DNA from: Negativibacillus massiliensis
GTDB taxonomy: Bacteria > Bacillota > Clostridia > Oscillospirales > Ruminococcaceae
Direction of reading: 5' to 3'
NCBI RefSeq assembly: GCF_900148495.1
Contig: NZ_FTRU01000007.1
Span: 599,027 to 663,026 of the forward strand
DNA: 64,000 bases
Positions within the stretch are counted from its first letter, which is position 1; each line of letters begins with the position of its first letter. The position numbers and the translations under genes were made by a program. This document shows positions 17,504 through 26,738 of the stretch, one piece after another. The notes under the pieces were generated by a model. That model searched no databases. It was not told the DNA's origin and was given only the letters and a program-made list of their open reading frames with translations.

Positions 17504-18442
17504 ATGAAAGGGATTTCAAAGCCAGTTCGAATCGGACTGATCATCTTTTTCCTGATGGTGGCGCTGTTTTCATCACTCCATCTTGTCAAATGGGCGATCG
17601 AATCCTATAACAGCAGCCAGACACAGAAGGAATTGCAGCAGCTGTATCATCAGGGTTCCCTGACAGGTGCTGGAAAAGAGGAGCAGTCAGCACAGGAACC
17701 AGTGCCGGGAGAAAGCGGCAGCCAACAGAATAATCTGCCTGCGGCTGGAGAAGAAAATGCAACTTCGACCGGTCCGGTCATGCTGCCCGAATACAAGGCT
17801 TTGTATGAAGTAAATTCCGATATTGTCGGATGGCTCAACATTGGAAACGGATTGTTGAGCACCCCAATCATGCAGCGGGACAATGAATATTATCTCACCC
17901 ATAATTTTTATGGGGAGGAGGACAATCACGGTCAGGTTTTTCTGGATGAGCGTAATTCGCCGGATCTAAGCGACGATAACACCATCCTTTATGGACACAA
18001 CATCACCAGTGATAAGTCGATGTTCAATGTACTGACCAACTACCGCGATCCTCAGTTTGTGGCAGATAATCCAATCATTCAGGTCAACACTTTGTACCAG
18101 AAGTATGAGTATGTGGTTTCGGCGGTGTACATCGTGTCCACCAGACCGGAGCACGGGGAGCTGTTTGACTACATCAACTACCTGAAATTCAGTACTAAGG
18201 CAGCCAAGGAAGCGTATATTGCACAGATTGACCGCCGTTCGCTGATTGATACCGGTGTGACGATGAACGCAGACGACAAGATTTTAACCTTTTCCACCTG
18301 TACCTATGAGTTTGCAGATGCGCGGCTTGTTGTAGTGGCAAGACGTTTACGGGACGGAGAAAAGGCAGAAGATTTTGGTCACAATGTAACGATGCGTGAA
18401 AACCCGCTGATGCCAGAGGTCTGGACCAAATTGTTTGGATAA
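17504..18442 (+). CDS. srtB: Class B sortase
   Basis: A 312-residue transpeptidase. Residues 8-27 form an N-terminal membrane anchor, then about 65 residues of Gln/Glu/Ser-rich linker, then the sortase barrel. Catalytic His165 (LYGHNITSD), Cys266 (LTFSTCTYEF) and an arginine near 280 (VVVARR) are present. Sortase B enzymes anchor secreted proteins to the wall or build pili. No substrate with a sorting signal is encoded nearby, so it is probably a general or stand-alone sortase. A terminator follows the stop. Confidence 0.92.
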   Translation: MKGISKPVRIGLIIFFLMVALFSSLHLVKWAIESYNSSQTQKELQQLYHQGSLTGAGKEEQSAQEPVPGESGSQQNNLPAAGEENATSTGPVMLPEYKALYEVNSDIVGWLNIGNGLLSTPIMQRDNEYYLTHNFYGEEDNHGQVFLDERNSPDLSDDNTILYGHNITSDKSMFNVLTNYRDPQFVADNPIIQVNTLYQKYEYVVSAVYIVSTRPEHGELFDYINYLKFSTKAAKEAYIAQIDRRSLIDTGVTMNADDKILTFSTCTYEFADARLVVVARRLRDGEKAEDFGHNVTMRENPLMPEVWTKLFG

Positions 18443-18454
18443 AGAAGGATAAAT

Positions 18455-18490
18455 AAAAAATCCCTGCATAATCTGTGCAGGGATTTTTTT
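18455..18490 (+). terminator. Terminator of the sortase gene
   Basis: AAATCCCTGCA and TGCAGGGATTT pair around a short loop and end in seven T. Confidence 0.9.
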
Positions 18491-18512
18491 ATGTTTAATT
18501 GGATGTGCTTTT

Positions 18513-18900
18513 TGTGGAGCTGCGCGCTCCACACCGCGCCTACTTTCTTGTGTAAAGAAAGTAGGCAAAGATACACCAAAAACCTCCTGGTTTTTGGATT
18601 TCCAGCAGAAGGGGGGCTCCCCTTCGATCCCCCCAGCGGAGAATCGAGCTTGTCGAGATTCTCAAGGGCAATGACTGTCAAGGTTGTTTTTTATTGAAGC
18701 TAGAACGTTGCCCTGCCCCCTTCGATCCCCCAGTGATGCTCGAAACTTTCGTAATAGATGAGGAGGAGCGTGACCGCTTTGCGGTTACTGCGGGGGCAAA
18801 GCCCCCAGGGGATATCTAAGGGGAAACCCCTTAGATACGCTTTTGCTTCCTTTTCTCGTAAAAGAAAAGGAAGTGCCAGTGTGGGCGGCATGAGCCCACA
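18513..18900. repeat. Array of consecutive hairpins (second mosaic family)
   Basis: Between sortase and dusB lie about eleven successive, mostly perfect hairpins: TGTGGAGC/GCTCCACA (18513-18533), GCCTACTTTCTT/AAGAAAGTAGGC (18538-18566), CAAAAACC/GGTTTTTG (18577-18596), a G6/C6 stem, GAGAATC/GATTCTC (18639-18663), GGGCAA/TTGCCC around a T-rich 36-base loop (18666-18713), GTGACCGC/GCGGTTAC (18770-18788), GGGGGC/GCCCCC, ATCTAAGGGG/CCCCTTAGAT (18814-18836), CTTCCTTTTCT/AGAAAAGGAAG (18846-18873) and GTGGGC/GCCCAC. The module sequences differ from the main family, but a similar GAGAATCGA hairpin and a GGGCAA-closed T-rich core recur at 60346-60644. Confidence 0.85.
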
Positions 18901-19028
18901 AAAACTGTCATTTTGATTAAGATTTATTTTGTGGCAGAAAGGCAGATATCTCATATCCTATTGAAAGCATAGACTTGTGCTGTAGAAGATATGACTTTAT
19001 AAAACCTATAAAATTTTAATAAAAATAA

Positions 19029-19062
19029 AAAGGGTTTGGGGGAATTTCCCCCAAACCCTTTT
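19029..19062 (-). terminator. Terminator at the end of dusB
   Basis: AAAAGGGTTTGGGGGAA and its complement form a long GC-rich stem overlapping the dusB stop codon and followed by T residues on the minus strand. Confidence 0.88.
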
Positions 19063-20032
19063 ATGCATGATGACGGCTGTTGAGCATTTCCTCCGCTAAC
19101 CGCTGTAAATCATCATAGGTGCAAAGCTGACCTGCACGGCGGCGGAAATCTGCACTGCCGTATTCTCCCTTAAAGTACCATGCAGCATGCTTTCTGGCTT
19201 CCCGCATGCCGATCTTTTCCCCTTTGTAATCGCAGGAAAGACGGATGTGACGCAGTAAAATCTCCATCTTTTCTTCTAAAGTTGGGTCCGGGAGCAACTC
19301 CCCGGTCTGCATGTAGTGAGCAATCTGTTTGAATACCCATGGACGGCCCTGTGCGCCGCGGCCAATCATGACAAAATCGACCCCGGTTTCCTCGTACATC
19401 CTTTTGCAGGAAACAGCGTCGATGACATCGCCGTTTCCCATGACCGGAATGGATACCGCTTCCTTTACCTTGCGGATAATTTCCCAGTCGGCACTCGGTG
19501 CATACATCTGCTGGCGAGTACGTCCGTGGATGCACAGTGCAGCAGCTCCGTTTTCCTCCATGATTTTGGCAAACTCCACCGCATTGACCGAATTTTCATC
19601 CCAGCCCTTGCGGAACTTTACGGTGACGGGAAGCTCAACTGCCGAAGAAACGGCTTTGACAATCTCTCCGGCAAGCTTTGGATTTTTCATCAATGCGCTG
19701 CCGCCGCCATTTCCGGCAACCTTGGGTGCAGGACAGCCCATGTTGATGTCGATGATGTCCGGTTTAAATTTTAAGGTAAGCTGTGCTGCCTGCGCCATAA
19801 TCTGCGGGTCATCGCCGAAAATCTGGATAGCAGCAGGGCGTTCCTTTTCGGAAAGGGTTAACAGTTCCTCGGTTTTGCTGCCCTGAAAGCTTAGGCCCTT
19901 CGAGCTTGCCATTTCACTGACCACATAGGCACAGTCAAATTCCTTGCAGATTTCGCGGAAGGCGCGGTCGCCCACACCTGCCATCGGGGCAAGTCCGGCG
20001 GTTTTGGGGATGGTGATGTTGCCGATCTTCAA
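19061..20032 (-). CDS. dusB: tRNA-dihydrouridine synthase (DusB type)
   Basis: An FMN barrel enzyme reducing uridines in tRNA. Visible: GLAPMAGVGDRAFREIC, DINMGCPAPKVAGNGGGSALM with the catalytic cysteine in GCPAPK, CIHGRTRQQMY, GNGDVIDA and MIGRGAQGRPWVF. I chose the TTG at 20032 because AAAGGA lies 11 bases upstream and it gives the usual L-K-I-G-N-I start (323 residues). A longer frame from TTG 20083 lacks a ribosome site. Confidence 0.93.
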   Translation of the reverse strand: MKIGNITIPKTAGLAPMAGVGDRAFREICKEFDCAYVVSEMASSKGLSFQGSKTEELLTLSEKERPAAIQIFGDDPQIMAQAAQLTLKFKPDIIDINMGCPAPKVAGNGGGSALMKNPKLAGEIVKAVSSAVELPVTVKFRKGWDENSVNAVEFAKIMEENGAAALCIHGRTRQQMYAPSADWEIIRKVKEAVSIPVMGNGDVIDAVSCKRMYEETGVDFVMIGRGAQGRPWVFKQIAHYMQTGELLPDPTLEEKMEILLRHIRLSCDYKGEKIGMREARKHAAWYFKGEYGSADFRRRAGQLCTYDDLQRLAEEMLNSRHHA

Positions 20033-20145
20033 ATCAGGTATCGTCCTTTCTGGTATCAATCTATCGTAATGATCAATAAGCAATTTGGTGCAAAAGACAT
20101 TCTAGCAGAAATTTTTCCCCTCGGCAAGCGCTTTGGAAAAAAGTG

Positions 20146-20154
20146 TGGTATAAT
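20146..20154 (+). promoter_or_regulatory. Extended -10 promoter for Nudix-polA
   Basis: TGG directly before TATAAT (20149-20154) gives a TGN-TATAAT extended -10 element; no good -35 is seen at the right distance. Confidence 0.5.
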
Positions 20155-20192
20155 AAACAAAATTGAGAAAAATAATGGAAGGGAGTGCTGTT

Positions 20193-20750
20193 TTGCATCG
20201 GGCAGACAGCGAAGAAACAATGGAATTGTGGGATATTTATGATATCGACCGCCAGAAGACCGGAAAACTTGCCCAGAGGGTGAACGGAAAATCCATGCCG
20301 GAAGGAGAATACCATCTGGTGGTGCATATCTGTCTGTTTAATGCAAAGGGACAGCTGCTCATTCAGCAAAGGCAGCTTGATAAAATCGGTTATCCGGGAC
20401 TTTGGGATGTTACTGCTGCAGGTTCTGCGCTTGCCGGAGAAAATAGTGCCTCTGCCGCTGCCCGGGAACTTTGGGAAGAAATGGGCATTTGTCACGACTT
20501 TCATGGGGAGCGCCCTTTCTATACCATCAATTTCCCGGACGGATTTGATGATGTTTACCTGATTGAGAAAAATGATGTTGCACTTTCTGACCTGCGTTTA
20601 CAGCAGGAGGAAGTCAGAGACGCAAAATGGGCAACCCTCGAAGAAATCGAAGAGATGCTCGACAGCGGGGAATTTGTCCCCTATTACCGCCATCTGGTTC
20701 GTGTGTGGTTTGAGATGGTAAAACATCGAGGCTCCACCACAAGAGAATAA
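20193..20750 (+). CDS. Nudix hydrolase
   Basis: A 185-residue protein with a complete Nudix box starting at GSALAGENSASAAARELWEE (pattern G-x5-E-x7-R-E-x2-E-E-x-G). The N-terminal ELWDIYDIDRQKTGK is typical of the isopentenyl-diphosphate-isomerase-like Nudix subgroup (YfcD type), which hydrolyses nucleoside or prenyl diphosphates; the substrate is not predictable. The best start is TTG 20193, seven bases after GGAAGGGAG; ATG 20175 would put that site inside the gene. polA starts 22 bases downstream. Confidence 0.85.
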   Translation: MHRADSEETMELWDIYDIDRQKTGKLAQRVNGKSMPEGEYHLVVHICLFNAKGQLLIQQRQLDKIGYPGLWDVTAAGSALAGENSASAAARELWEEMGICHDFHGERPFYTINFPDGFDDVYLIEKNDVALSDLRLQQEEVRDAKWATLEEIEEMLDSGEFVPYYRHLVRVWFEMVKHRGSTTRE

Positions 20751-20771
20751 ACAGGAAAAGGAGATTGTACG

Positions 20772-23396
20772 ATGAAACTGCTGTGTCTGGATTCCAACAG
20801 TATCTTAAACCGCGCCTTCTATGGGGTCAAACTGCTGACCACCAGTGACGGCACCTATACCAACGCAATTTATGGATTTTTAAATATTCTGCAGAAGCTG
20901 TTAAACGATGTAAACCCTGATGCAGTTGCCTGTGCTTTTGACCTGAAGGCACCTACCTTCCGTCACAAGATGTATGACGGATATAAGGCGCAGCGCAAGG
21001 GTATGCCCGAAGAACTTGCTCAGCAGCTGCCGATTATCAAGGAACTGCTGCAGGATATGGGATACCGCATCATCACAATGGAAGGATATGAAGCAGACGA
21101 TATCCTCGGTACCCTTTCGGCAAAATGTGAGCAGGAGGGTCATGATTGTTTTATTGCGACCGGTGACCGCGACAGCCTGCAGCTGATTGGGGAACACACC
21201 ACCGTTCTGCTCGCAAGCTCCAAGATGGGCAGAAGCGAAACCGTTTGTTGCGATGAAAGCTACTTCCAGGAAAAGTACGGAACCACCCCGATTCACCTCA
21301 TTGACATCAAGGCGCTGATGGGAGACAGCTCGGACAACATTCCAGGCGTTGCGGGAATTGGTGAAAAAACGGCGCTCAAGCTGATCGGTCAGTATGGTAA
21401 TATTGAAACCATCTATGCTGATCTGGATGCCATCGACGCAACCAAATCGGTCAAGGCAAAGCTGGAAGCAGGAAAGGACGCTGCTTTCTTAAGCAAAACA
21501 CTGGCTACTATTGACCGCAATGTTCCAATTGAACTCTCCCTTTCTGATTTTATCCCACAGCCGATGAAGGAGCAGGAAACCTTTGAGCTGCTTTCCCATC
21601 TGGAAATGAACAGTATTATCAAGAAACTGGGAATCAGCGGAACTTATGTTCCATCTGAAAAGGGAAAAGAAGCAAGGGAAATCCCGACTGTGCATTTTGT
21701 CTCCAAGTTGATCTCTGAACTGATGCAGCAGGCAGGAGAAGCTCCAGTCAGCTTTTTGATTGGCTGGAACAAAGAAAATGATGAGAAGATAGATGCGATT
21801 GCTGTTTGTGCAGGAAATGAAATCATTCTGCATCATCCGCAGGAGGGTGCTTTGTACGAGCAGGATCTGATCGAGCTGTTTTCGTCCAAAAATCCAAAAT
21901 ACACCTTCGACAGCAAGAGTGTTTATCACTGGATTTTAAGCAGGGGCGGGGAGCTTTGTAACCTCACAGATGATCTGCTGCTGTCGGCCTACCTGCTTTC
22001 GGCAAACAGTTCGGAATACAATATCGAAGGCTTGTGCGCAGGCTATCACACTGGATGCAAGCTGGACGGAGCTACTTCCATGGAAGAAATGGAAGAACAG
22101 GACAGAAAACTTTTGGAGGACTGTGCCTGCCTTGCACCGCTGCATGAAGCGCTGAGCGAGGAGATATACAAAAATAAACAGGAAGCTTTGCTGCAGGACA
22201 TCGAAATGCCGTTGTCCGAGGTGCTTGCTTCGATGGAAATGTACGGCTTTGAGGTGGACACCGCTGCATTGACAGAGTACGGCAAAATGCTGGATGAAAA
22301 GATCGAGGATTATCAAAATGTCATCTATCATCTGGCAGGAGAACAGTTTAACATCAATTCTCCAAAACAGCTGGGAGAGGTGCTGTTTGAGCATCTGGGC
22401 CTGCCGGCAAAGAAAAAGACCAAGACCGGTTATTCGACCAACGCAGATGTGCTGGAATCTCTGCGAGGAAAACATGAGATTATCGACGCAATTCTGGAGT
22501 ACCGCAAGGTAGCAAAGCTCAAGTCGACCTATGTGGATGGTCTGCTTAAAGTAGTGGGCAGAGATGGAAGAATTCACTCCCATTTTAATCAGACCGATAC
22601 CAGAACGGGCAGACTCAGCTCCACCGAGCCAAACCTGCAGAATATTCCAGTCCGCACCGAGCTTGGCAGCCGTCTGCGTGCCTTCTTCCGCGCAAAGGAT
22701 GGCTATACTCTGGTCGATGCCGACTACTCACAGATCGAACTGCGTGTTTTAGCGCATATCTCGGGCGATGAATATATGATCGAGGCATTCAACTCGGATG
22801 CAGATATCCACACCAACACCGCAGCGCAGGTGTTCAACATGCCGGCATTGTATGTAACTCCGGAGATGCGCCGCAAGGCAAAGGCGGTAAACTTTGGTAT
22901 CGTGTATGGAATCGGTGCTTTTTCGCTCTCACAGGATATCGGTGTCAGTGTAGCGGAAGCCGACCGGTATATCAAAAACTATCTGGACACTTTCAGCGGG
23001 GTTAAAAAGTATATGGAAGATACCGTAACTTTTGCTCAGGAAAACGGATATATTGAGACGTTGTACGGCCGCCGCCGCGCTCTGCCGGAGATTTCTTCCA
23101 GCAACAAAAATATCGTTAACTTTGGCAAGCGTGTTGCGATGAACACACCAATTCAGGGAACAGCGGCAGATATCATCAAGATTGCAATGATTCGTGTGTA
23201 TCGCCGTTTAAAGAAAGAGCAGCTGGATGCGCGCCTGATTTTGCAGGTACATGATGAACTGATTGTAGAAGCACCACAGCACGAGGTAGAGCAGGTAAAA
23301 GCACTGCTGCAGGAAGAGATGCAGGCAGCGGCAAAACTGAAGGTTCTGCTCAAGGCAGATGTCGGCACCGGCAAAACCTGGTACGACGCCAAATAG
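20772..23396 (+). CDS. polA: DNA polymerase I
   Basis: A 874-residue repair and Okazaki-fragment polymerase. Residues 1 to about 290 are the 5'-3' flap nuclease (DSNSILNRAFYG, ATGDRDSLQL, ALMGDSSDNIPGVAGIG). The middle domain (about 305-475) has lost the acidic D-x-E motif of the 3'-5' exonuclease, so proofreading is probably absent, as in many Firmicutes. The C-terminal polymerase has motif A VDADYSQIELRVLAH, motif B RRKAKAVNFGIVYG and motif C QVHDELIVEAP. A degraded mosaic repeat starts right after the TAG stop. Confidence 0.96.
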   Translation: MKLLCLDSNSILNRAFYGVKLLTTSDGTYTNAIYGFLNILQKLLNDVNPDAVACAFDLKAPTFRHKMYDGYKAQRKGMPEELAQQLPIIKELLQDMGYRIITMEGYEADDILGTLSAKCEQEGHDCFIATGDRDSLQLIGEHTTVLLASSKMGRSETVCCDESYFQEKYGTTPIHLIDIKALMGDSSDNIPGVAGIGEKTALKLIGQYGNIETIYADLDAIDATKSVKAKLEAGKDAAFLSKTLATIDRNVPIELSLSDFIPQPMKEQETFELLSHLEMNSIIKKLGISGTYVPSEKGKEAREIPTVHFVSKLISELMQQAGEAPVSFLIGWNKENDEKIDAIAVCAGNEIILHHPQEGALYEQDLIELFSSKNPKYTFDSKSVYHWILSRGGELCNLTDDLLLSAYLLSANSSEYNIEGLCAGYHTGCKLDGATSMEEMEEQDRKLLEDCACLAPLHEALSEEIYKNKQEALLQDIEMPLSEVLASMEMYGFEVDTAALTEYGKMLDEKIEDYQNVIYHLAGEQFNINSPKQLGEVLFEHLGLPAKKKTKTGYSTNADVLESLRGKHEIIDAILEYRKVAKLKSTYVDGLLKVVGRDGRIHSHFNQTDTRTGRLSSTEPNLQNIPVRTELGSRLRAFFRAKDGYTLVDADYSQIELRVLAHISGDEYMIEAFNSDADIHTNTAAQVFNMPALYVTPEMRRKAKAVNFGIVYGIGAFSLSQDIGVSVAEADRYIKNYLDTFSGVKKYMEDTVTFAQENGYIETLYGRRRALPEISSSNKNIVNFGKRVAMNTPIQGTAADIIKIAMIRVYRRLKKEQLDARLILQVHDELIVEAPQHEVEQVKALLQEEMQAAAKLKVLLKADVGTGKTWYDAK

Positions 23397-23398
23397 TC

Positions 23399-23530
23399 AG
23401 GCTGAGATTGGACGCTGTTTTGCGCTTAGCTTTGGTGCAAAGTTGCAATTTTGTTACGAGGTGCTTGTTGGTTAGAGCAAAAGCAGAAGTTTTCGTCGGG
23501 CATATTTTTCAGATTTGCCCGCAGGTAAGA
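23399..23530. repeat. Degraded mosaic element downstream of polA
   Basis: Starts CAGGCTGAGATTGGACGCTG, a decayed copy of the element start seen after tsaD and pyrD, then AGCAAAAGCAGAAGTTTTCG and a GGGCA/TGCCC hairpin. The remaining bases to rimI include a TATAAT at about 23580 that may drive rimI-tsaD. Confidence 0.65.
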
Positions 23531-23675
23531 AAATCTTTAAGAAATTGTAAAAAGCTCTTTTTTCCAGCGGGGAAATTTGCTATAATCGTTTGATGACGGG
23601 AAAAACCGTATTTTATTGAAACCTCAGGCGGCGTAAAAAAAACAAGAGCCGCGATTTACAGAAAGGAAGTTATAC

Positions 23676-24146
23676 ATGGAAGAACAGGGGCAAAGTATTA
23701 CGGTCGTTCCAATGCAGCCTTGCCACATTGAGGAGCTGGAGCGACTGGAAAAAGAGTGCTTTTCCACCCCATGGAGCTTTGATGCTCTGGTGTCTGAGCT
23801 TTCCAATCCGCTTGCCGTATTTCGTGTTGCCGAAATCGGAGGCAGAGTAGCCGGTTATGTCGGTATGCAGCATATCGTGGATGAAGGGTATATCTGCAAT
23901 ATCGCAGTATTTCCGCAATTTCGGCGTCTTGGTGTAGCAACCAGACTGATGGAAACGCTCGATGAGTACGCAAAGGAAAACGATATGGCGTCGATCTCGC
24001 TGGAAGTGCGGGAGTCAAACGTCAGTGCCCAGCAGTTCTATGATAAATTTGATTTTGAGGTGGTTGGTCACAGAAAAAATTTCTATTCCAACCCTACCGA
24101 AGATGCGCTGATTATGACCAAAACCTATGGAGGAATTTTTTCCTAA
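23676..24146 (+). CDS. rimI: Ribosomal protein S18-alanine N-acetyltransferase
   Basis: A 156-residue GNAT protein with ECFSTPWSFDAL near the N-terminus, the acetyl-CoA segment NIAVFPQFRRLGVATRLME and LEVRESNVSAQQFYDKFDFE, which is the usual RimI pattern. It acetylates the N-terminal alanine of ribosomal protein S18 in the cytoplasm. Adjacent to tsaD as in many genomes (32 bases apart). GAAAGGAAG precedes the ATG. Confidence 0.9.
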   Translation: MEEQGQSITVVPMQPCHIEELERLEKECFSTPWSFDALVSELSNPLAVFRVAEIGGRVAGYVGMQHIVDEGYICNIAVFPQFRRLGVATRLMETLDEYAKENDMASISLEVRESNVSAQQFYDKFDFEVVGHRKNFYSNPTEDALIMTKTYGGIFS

Positions 24147-24178
24147 ATTTCAGCGCCGACAAGAAAAGGAGAAAGACT

Positions 24179-25213
24179 TTGAAGATACTTGCAATTGAGT
24201 CCTCCTGTGACGAAACCGCAGCTGCGGTCATCGAAGACGGACGAACCATCCGCAGCTCGGTCATCAACTCACAGGTCGAGGAACATAAACTTTATGGCGG
24301 CGTTGTGCCGGAGATTGCTTCCCGACGCCATGCCGAAAATATCTGTGCGGTGGTGGAAAAAGCCCTTTCCGATGCTGGAGAAACCTTTTCAAGCATCGAT
24401 GCCGTTGCAGTTACCTATGCACCGGGACTGATCGGTGCGCTGTTGGTGGGAGTAAACTACGCAAAGGGCGTGGCGCTTGCTTCTGGAAAACCGCTGATTC
24501 CGGTTCACCACATCCGCGGACATATTGCAGCAAATTATCTGACCCATCCAGACCTGAAACCTCCGTTTCTGTGCCTGGTAGCCTCCGGCGGACACAGCCA
24601 CATCATCAAGGTAAACGACTATACCGATTTTGAGATCATCGGACGTACCCGTGATGATGCCGCAGGAGAAGCCTTTGATAAGGCTGCCCGTGTTCTGGGA
24701 TTCCCATATCCGGGCGGAATCTATATCGACAAGGCTGCTGCTCAGGGCAAGCGCGGGGAATACAAGCTGCCAAAACCGAAGGTAAACGGCTCGGACTTTG
24801 ATTTCAGCTTTTCCGGTTTAAAGACAGCGGTCATCAACATTTCTCATCACGCACAGCAAAAAGGCGAAAGCATCGATGTAAACAATCTGGCAGCAGATTT
24901 TCAGGGTACCGTAGCGGATATTCTGACCGATCACCTGATGCGTGCGGCAGAGTATACAAACAGCACGAAAATCGTGGTGGCAGGCGGTGTCAGTGCAAAC
25001 AGCGGTCTGCGCTCTGCACTGGAAGCGGCATGCAAAAAGCATGGATATGAGCTGTATCTGCCAAAGCTTAGCCTGTGCGGCGACAATGCTGCTATGATTG
25101 GTTCGCAGGCATATTATGAGTACTTGGCAGGAGTAAGAGCAGATTTGTCCTTAAATGGTGTTGCGTCGATGCCGGTCGACCAGGCTGAGCCTGGACGCTG
25201 TATCGCGCTTTAG
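24179..25213 (+). CDS. tsaD: tRNA N6-threonylcarbamoyladenosine synthase subunit TsaD
   Basis: A 344-residue ASKHA-fold protein needed for t6A37 in ANN-decoding tRNAs. Visible: ESSCDETAAAV at the N-terminus, the metal-binding H-x3-H in HHIRGHIAANYL, SGGHSHIIKV, FPYPGGIYIDKAA, VAGGVSANSGLR and LCGDNAAMIG. TTG start at 24179 follows AAAAGGAG. The last ten codons (QAEPGRCIAL) and the stop lie inside the palindromic start of a mosaic element at 25180, so the element supplies the C-terminus. Confidence 0.95.
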   Translation: MKILAIESSCDETAAAVIEDGRTIRSSVINSQVEEHKLYGGVVPEIASRRHAENICAVVEKALSDAGETFSSIDAVAVTYAPGLIGALLVGVNYAKGVALASGKPLIPVHHIRGHIAANYLTHPDLKPPFLCLVASGGHSHIIKVNDYTDFEIIGRTRDDAAGEAFDKAARVLGFPYPGGIYIDKAAAQGKRGEYKLPKPKVNGSDFDFSFSGLKTAVINISHHAQQKGESIDVNNLAADFQGTVADILTDHLMRAAEYTNSTKIVVAGGVSANSGLRSALEAACKKHGYELYLPKLSLCGDNAAMIGSQAYYEYLAGVRADLSLNGVASMPVDQAEPGRCIAL

Positions 25214-25988
25214 TTTTGTATGAATTTGTAGTTTCAGCACGCGGCGCTCGCTCTCGTTAACACACTCGCTCGGCAGGCTGAGCCTGCACCCAGTTTGCCT
25301 ACGGCACAAGGATGGGGGAAGAGGACAAAAACTAAAGTTTTTGGTCGAGCTTTTTACAAAAAGCTCGTGGTGTCCAGAGGCAAAGCCTTTGGGCGCTCGT
25401 CGCAACGAGCGAAAAGCTTTATCGTCAGGCGCATTTTTGAGAGCTCAAAAGGAGCTTTGCTCGGTTGCCACAGGCAATTTTGCCCAATCCTTTATGGACC
25501 AAAAGAGCAAACTCCAGATTGAAAACAAGTTTTCAATCCACTTTTCTACAAGAGAAAAGGTTCTCGAAAACCAATTGTCAGTAGAGAGCAACCTCAAAAA
25601 TTATCCGGTGGATGATTTTTGACCAGGCTGAGCCTGGTCACTGTGTCGCGCTTTAGTTTTGTATGAATTTGTAGTTTCAGCACGCGGCGCTCGCTCGCGT
25701 TAGCACACTTGCTCGTTGAACAAAAACAAAAGTTTTTGTTTTGTGCTTCAATGAAAAAACATTGGATTCTGCATTGCGTGGTGCATCACTGTGTATAGGC
25801 ACACTTGCCGTGTACCACGCACTGACGTGCGGCAGCATCGAAACAGCTTTACAGCCCCTATCGTTTTTATATTGTTTTTGTTGGGGATGTTTCGCCTTCT
25901 GCGGAAGGCGACCAAAGGCTCTGCCTTTGGAAACCGCAATTTTTTAAAAAAATTGAGTAAAACTTTTATTTTTTCCTTTTGCGGCGCA
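25180..25988. repeat. Tandem mosaic hairpin elements downstream of tsaD
   Basis: Two element starts in a row (25180 and 25623), each with CCAGGCTGAGCCTGG and a block containing CGCGCTTTAGTTTTGT and GTTTCAGCACGCGGCGC. The first is followed by CAGGCTGAGCCTG again (25274), CAAAAAC/GTTTTTG, TCGAGCTTTTT/AAAAAGCTCG, CAAAGCCTTTG, CGCTCGT-CGCA-ACGAGCG (25394-25411) and the TATCGTCAGGCGCATTTTTGA block. The second leads to GCAC-tgac-GTGC with CAGCATCGAAA (25819-25842), CGCCTTC-TGCG-GAAGGCG (25893-25910), CCAAAGGC/GCCTTTGG and CAATTTTTT/AAAAAATTG. No credible gene. Confidence 0.85.
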
Positions 25989-26024
25989 TAAATATCAGCA
26001 GAACAAAGAATGGAGGTGCCCAAG

Positions 26025-26732
26025 ATGCGGGTTGTTACCATCAATGGACAAAACCACAAGGGATCTACCTATCATATCGGGCGGATGCTCGCCGAAAAAC
26101 TCTGCGATGGGGACGAGATTGAAGAAATATTCCTTCCACGCGATTTTCCTTATTTCTGCACTGGATGCAGTCAGTGTTTTTTAAAGAGTGAGAACTTGTG
26201 TCCGCATTATGAGGCGCTCAAACCGTTGGTTGAAAAGCTAGACCGCGCACAGGTTATGATTTTTACCACGCCGGTCTATGTCTATCATGCCACAGGCTCC
26301 ATGAAGGCGTTTCTGGATCACTTTGGCTATCGCTGGATGATTCACCGCCCGGAAGAATCGATGTTTCATAAACAGGCTGTCTGTCTCTCCACAGCGGCTG
26401 GCGCTGGAATGAGCAAGGCAAACAAGGATATTAAGGATAGCCTGGATTTCTGGGGCGTTGCCAAAACCTACTGCTGGGGAATCGCTGTCGCTGCGACAAA
26501 CTGGCAGAGTGTGTCGCAGCAAAAACGCCGGAAAATTGAGCGTGCAGTAGCTGTTCTGGAAAGAAAGATTCGCGCCCACGAAGGCAGAGTCAAACCTTCA
26601 CCTAAAACAAAAGCGATGTTTTATCTGTTTCGCTCCTTTGCAAAGCGTCCCGGATGGAATCAGGCAGATGCTGATTATTGGAAACAGAAAGGATGGACCG
26701 ACAAAGTTCGTCCCTGGAATCATAAAAGCTGA
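26025..26732 (+). CDS. Flavodoxin-fold NAD(P)H-dependent FMN reductase family protein
   Basis: A 235-residue protein starting MRVVTINGQNHKGSTYHIGR, a typical FMN-binding loop of the NADPH-dependent FMN reductase/iron-sulfur flavoprotein family. A cysteine cluster (F-C-T-G-C-S-Q-C near residues 45-52, and another Cys near 60) matches the compact cysteine motif of iron-sulfur flavoproteins. TTPVYVYHATGSMKAFLDH follows as in the family. The likely role is electron transfer or quinone/azo reduction in the anaerobic cytoplasm; the substrate is unknown. ATG 26025 lies six bases after GGAGGTG. Confidence 0.82.
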   Translation: MRVVTINGQNHKGSTYHIGRMLAEKLCDGDEIEEIFLPRDFPYFCTGCSQCFLKSENLCPHYEALKPLVEKLDRAQVMIFTTPVYVYHATGSMKAFLDHFGYRWMIHRPEESMFHKQAVCLSTAAGAGMSKANKDIKDSLDFWGVAKTYCWGIAVAATNWQSVSQQKRRKIERAVAVLERKIRAHEGRVKPSPKTKAMFYLFRSFAKRPGWNQADADYWKQKGWTDKVRPWNHKS

Positions 26733-26738
26733 TACAAC

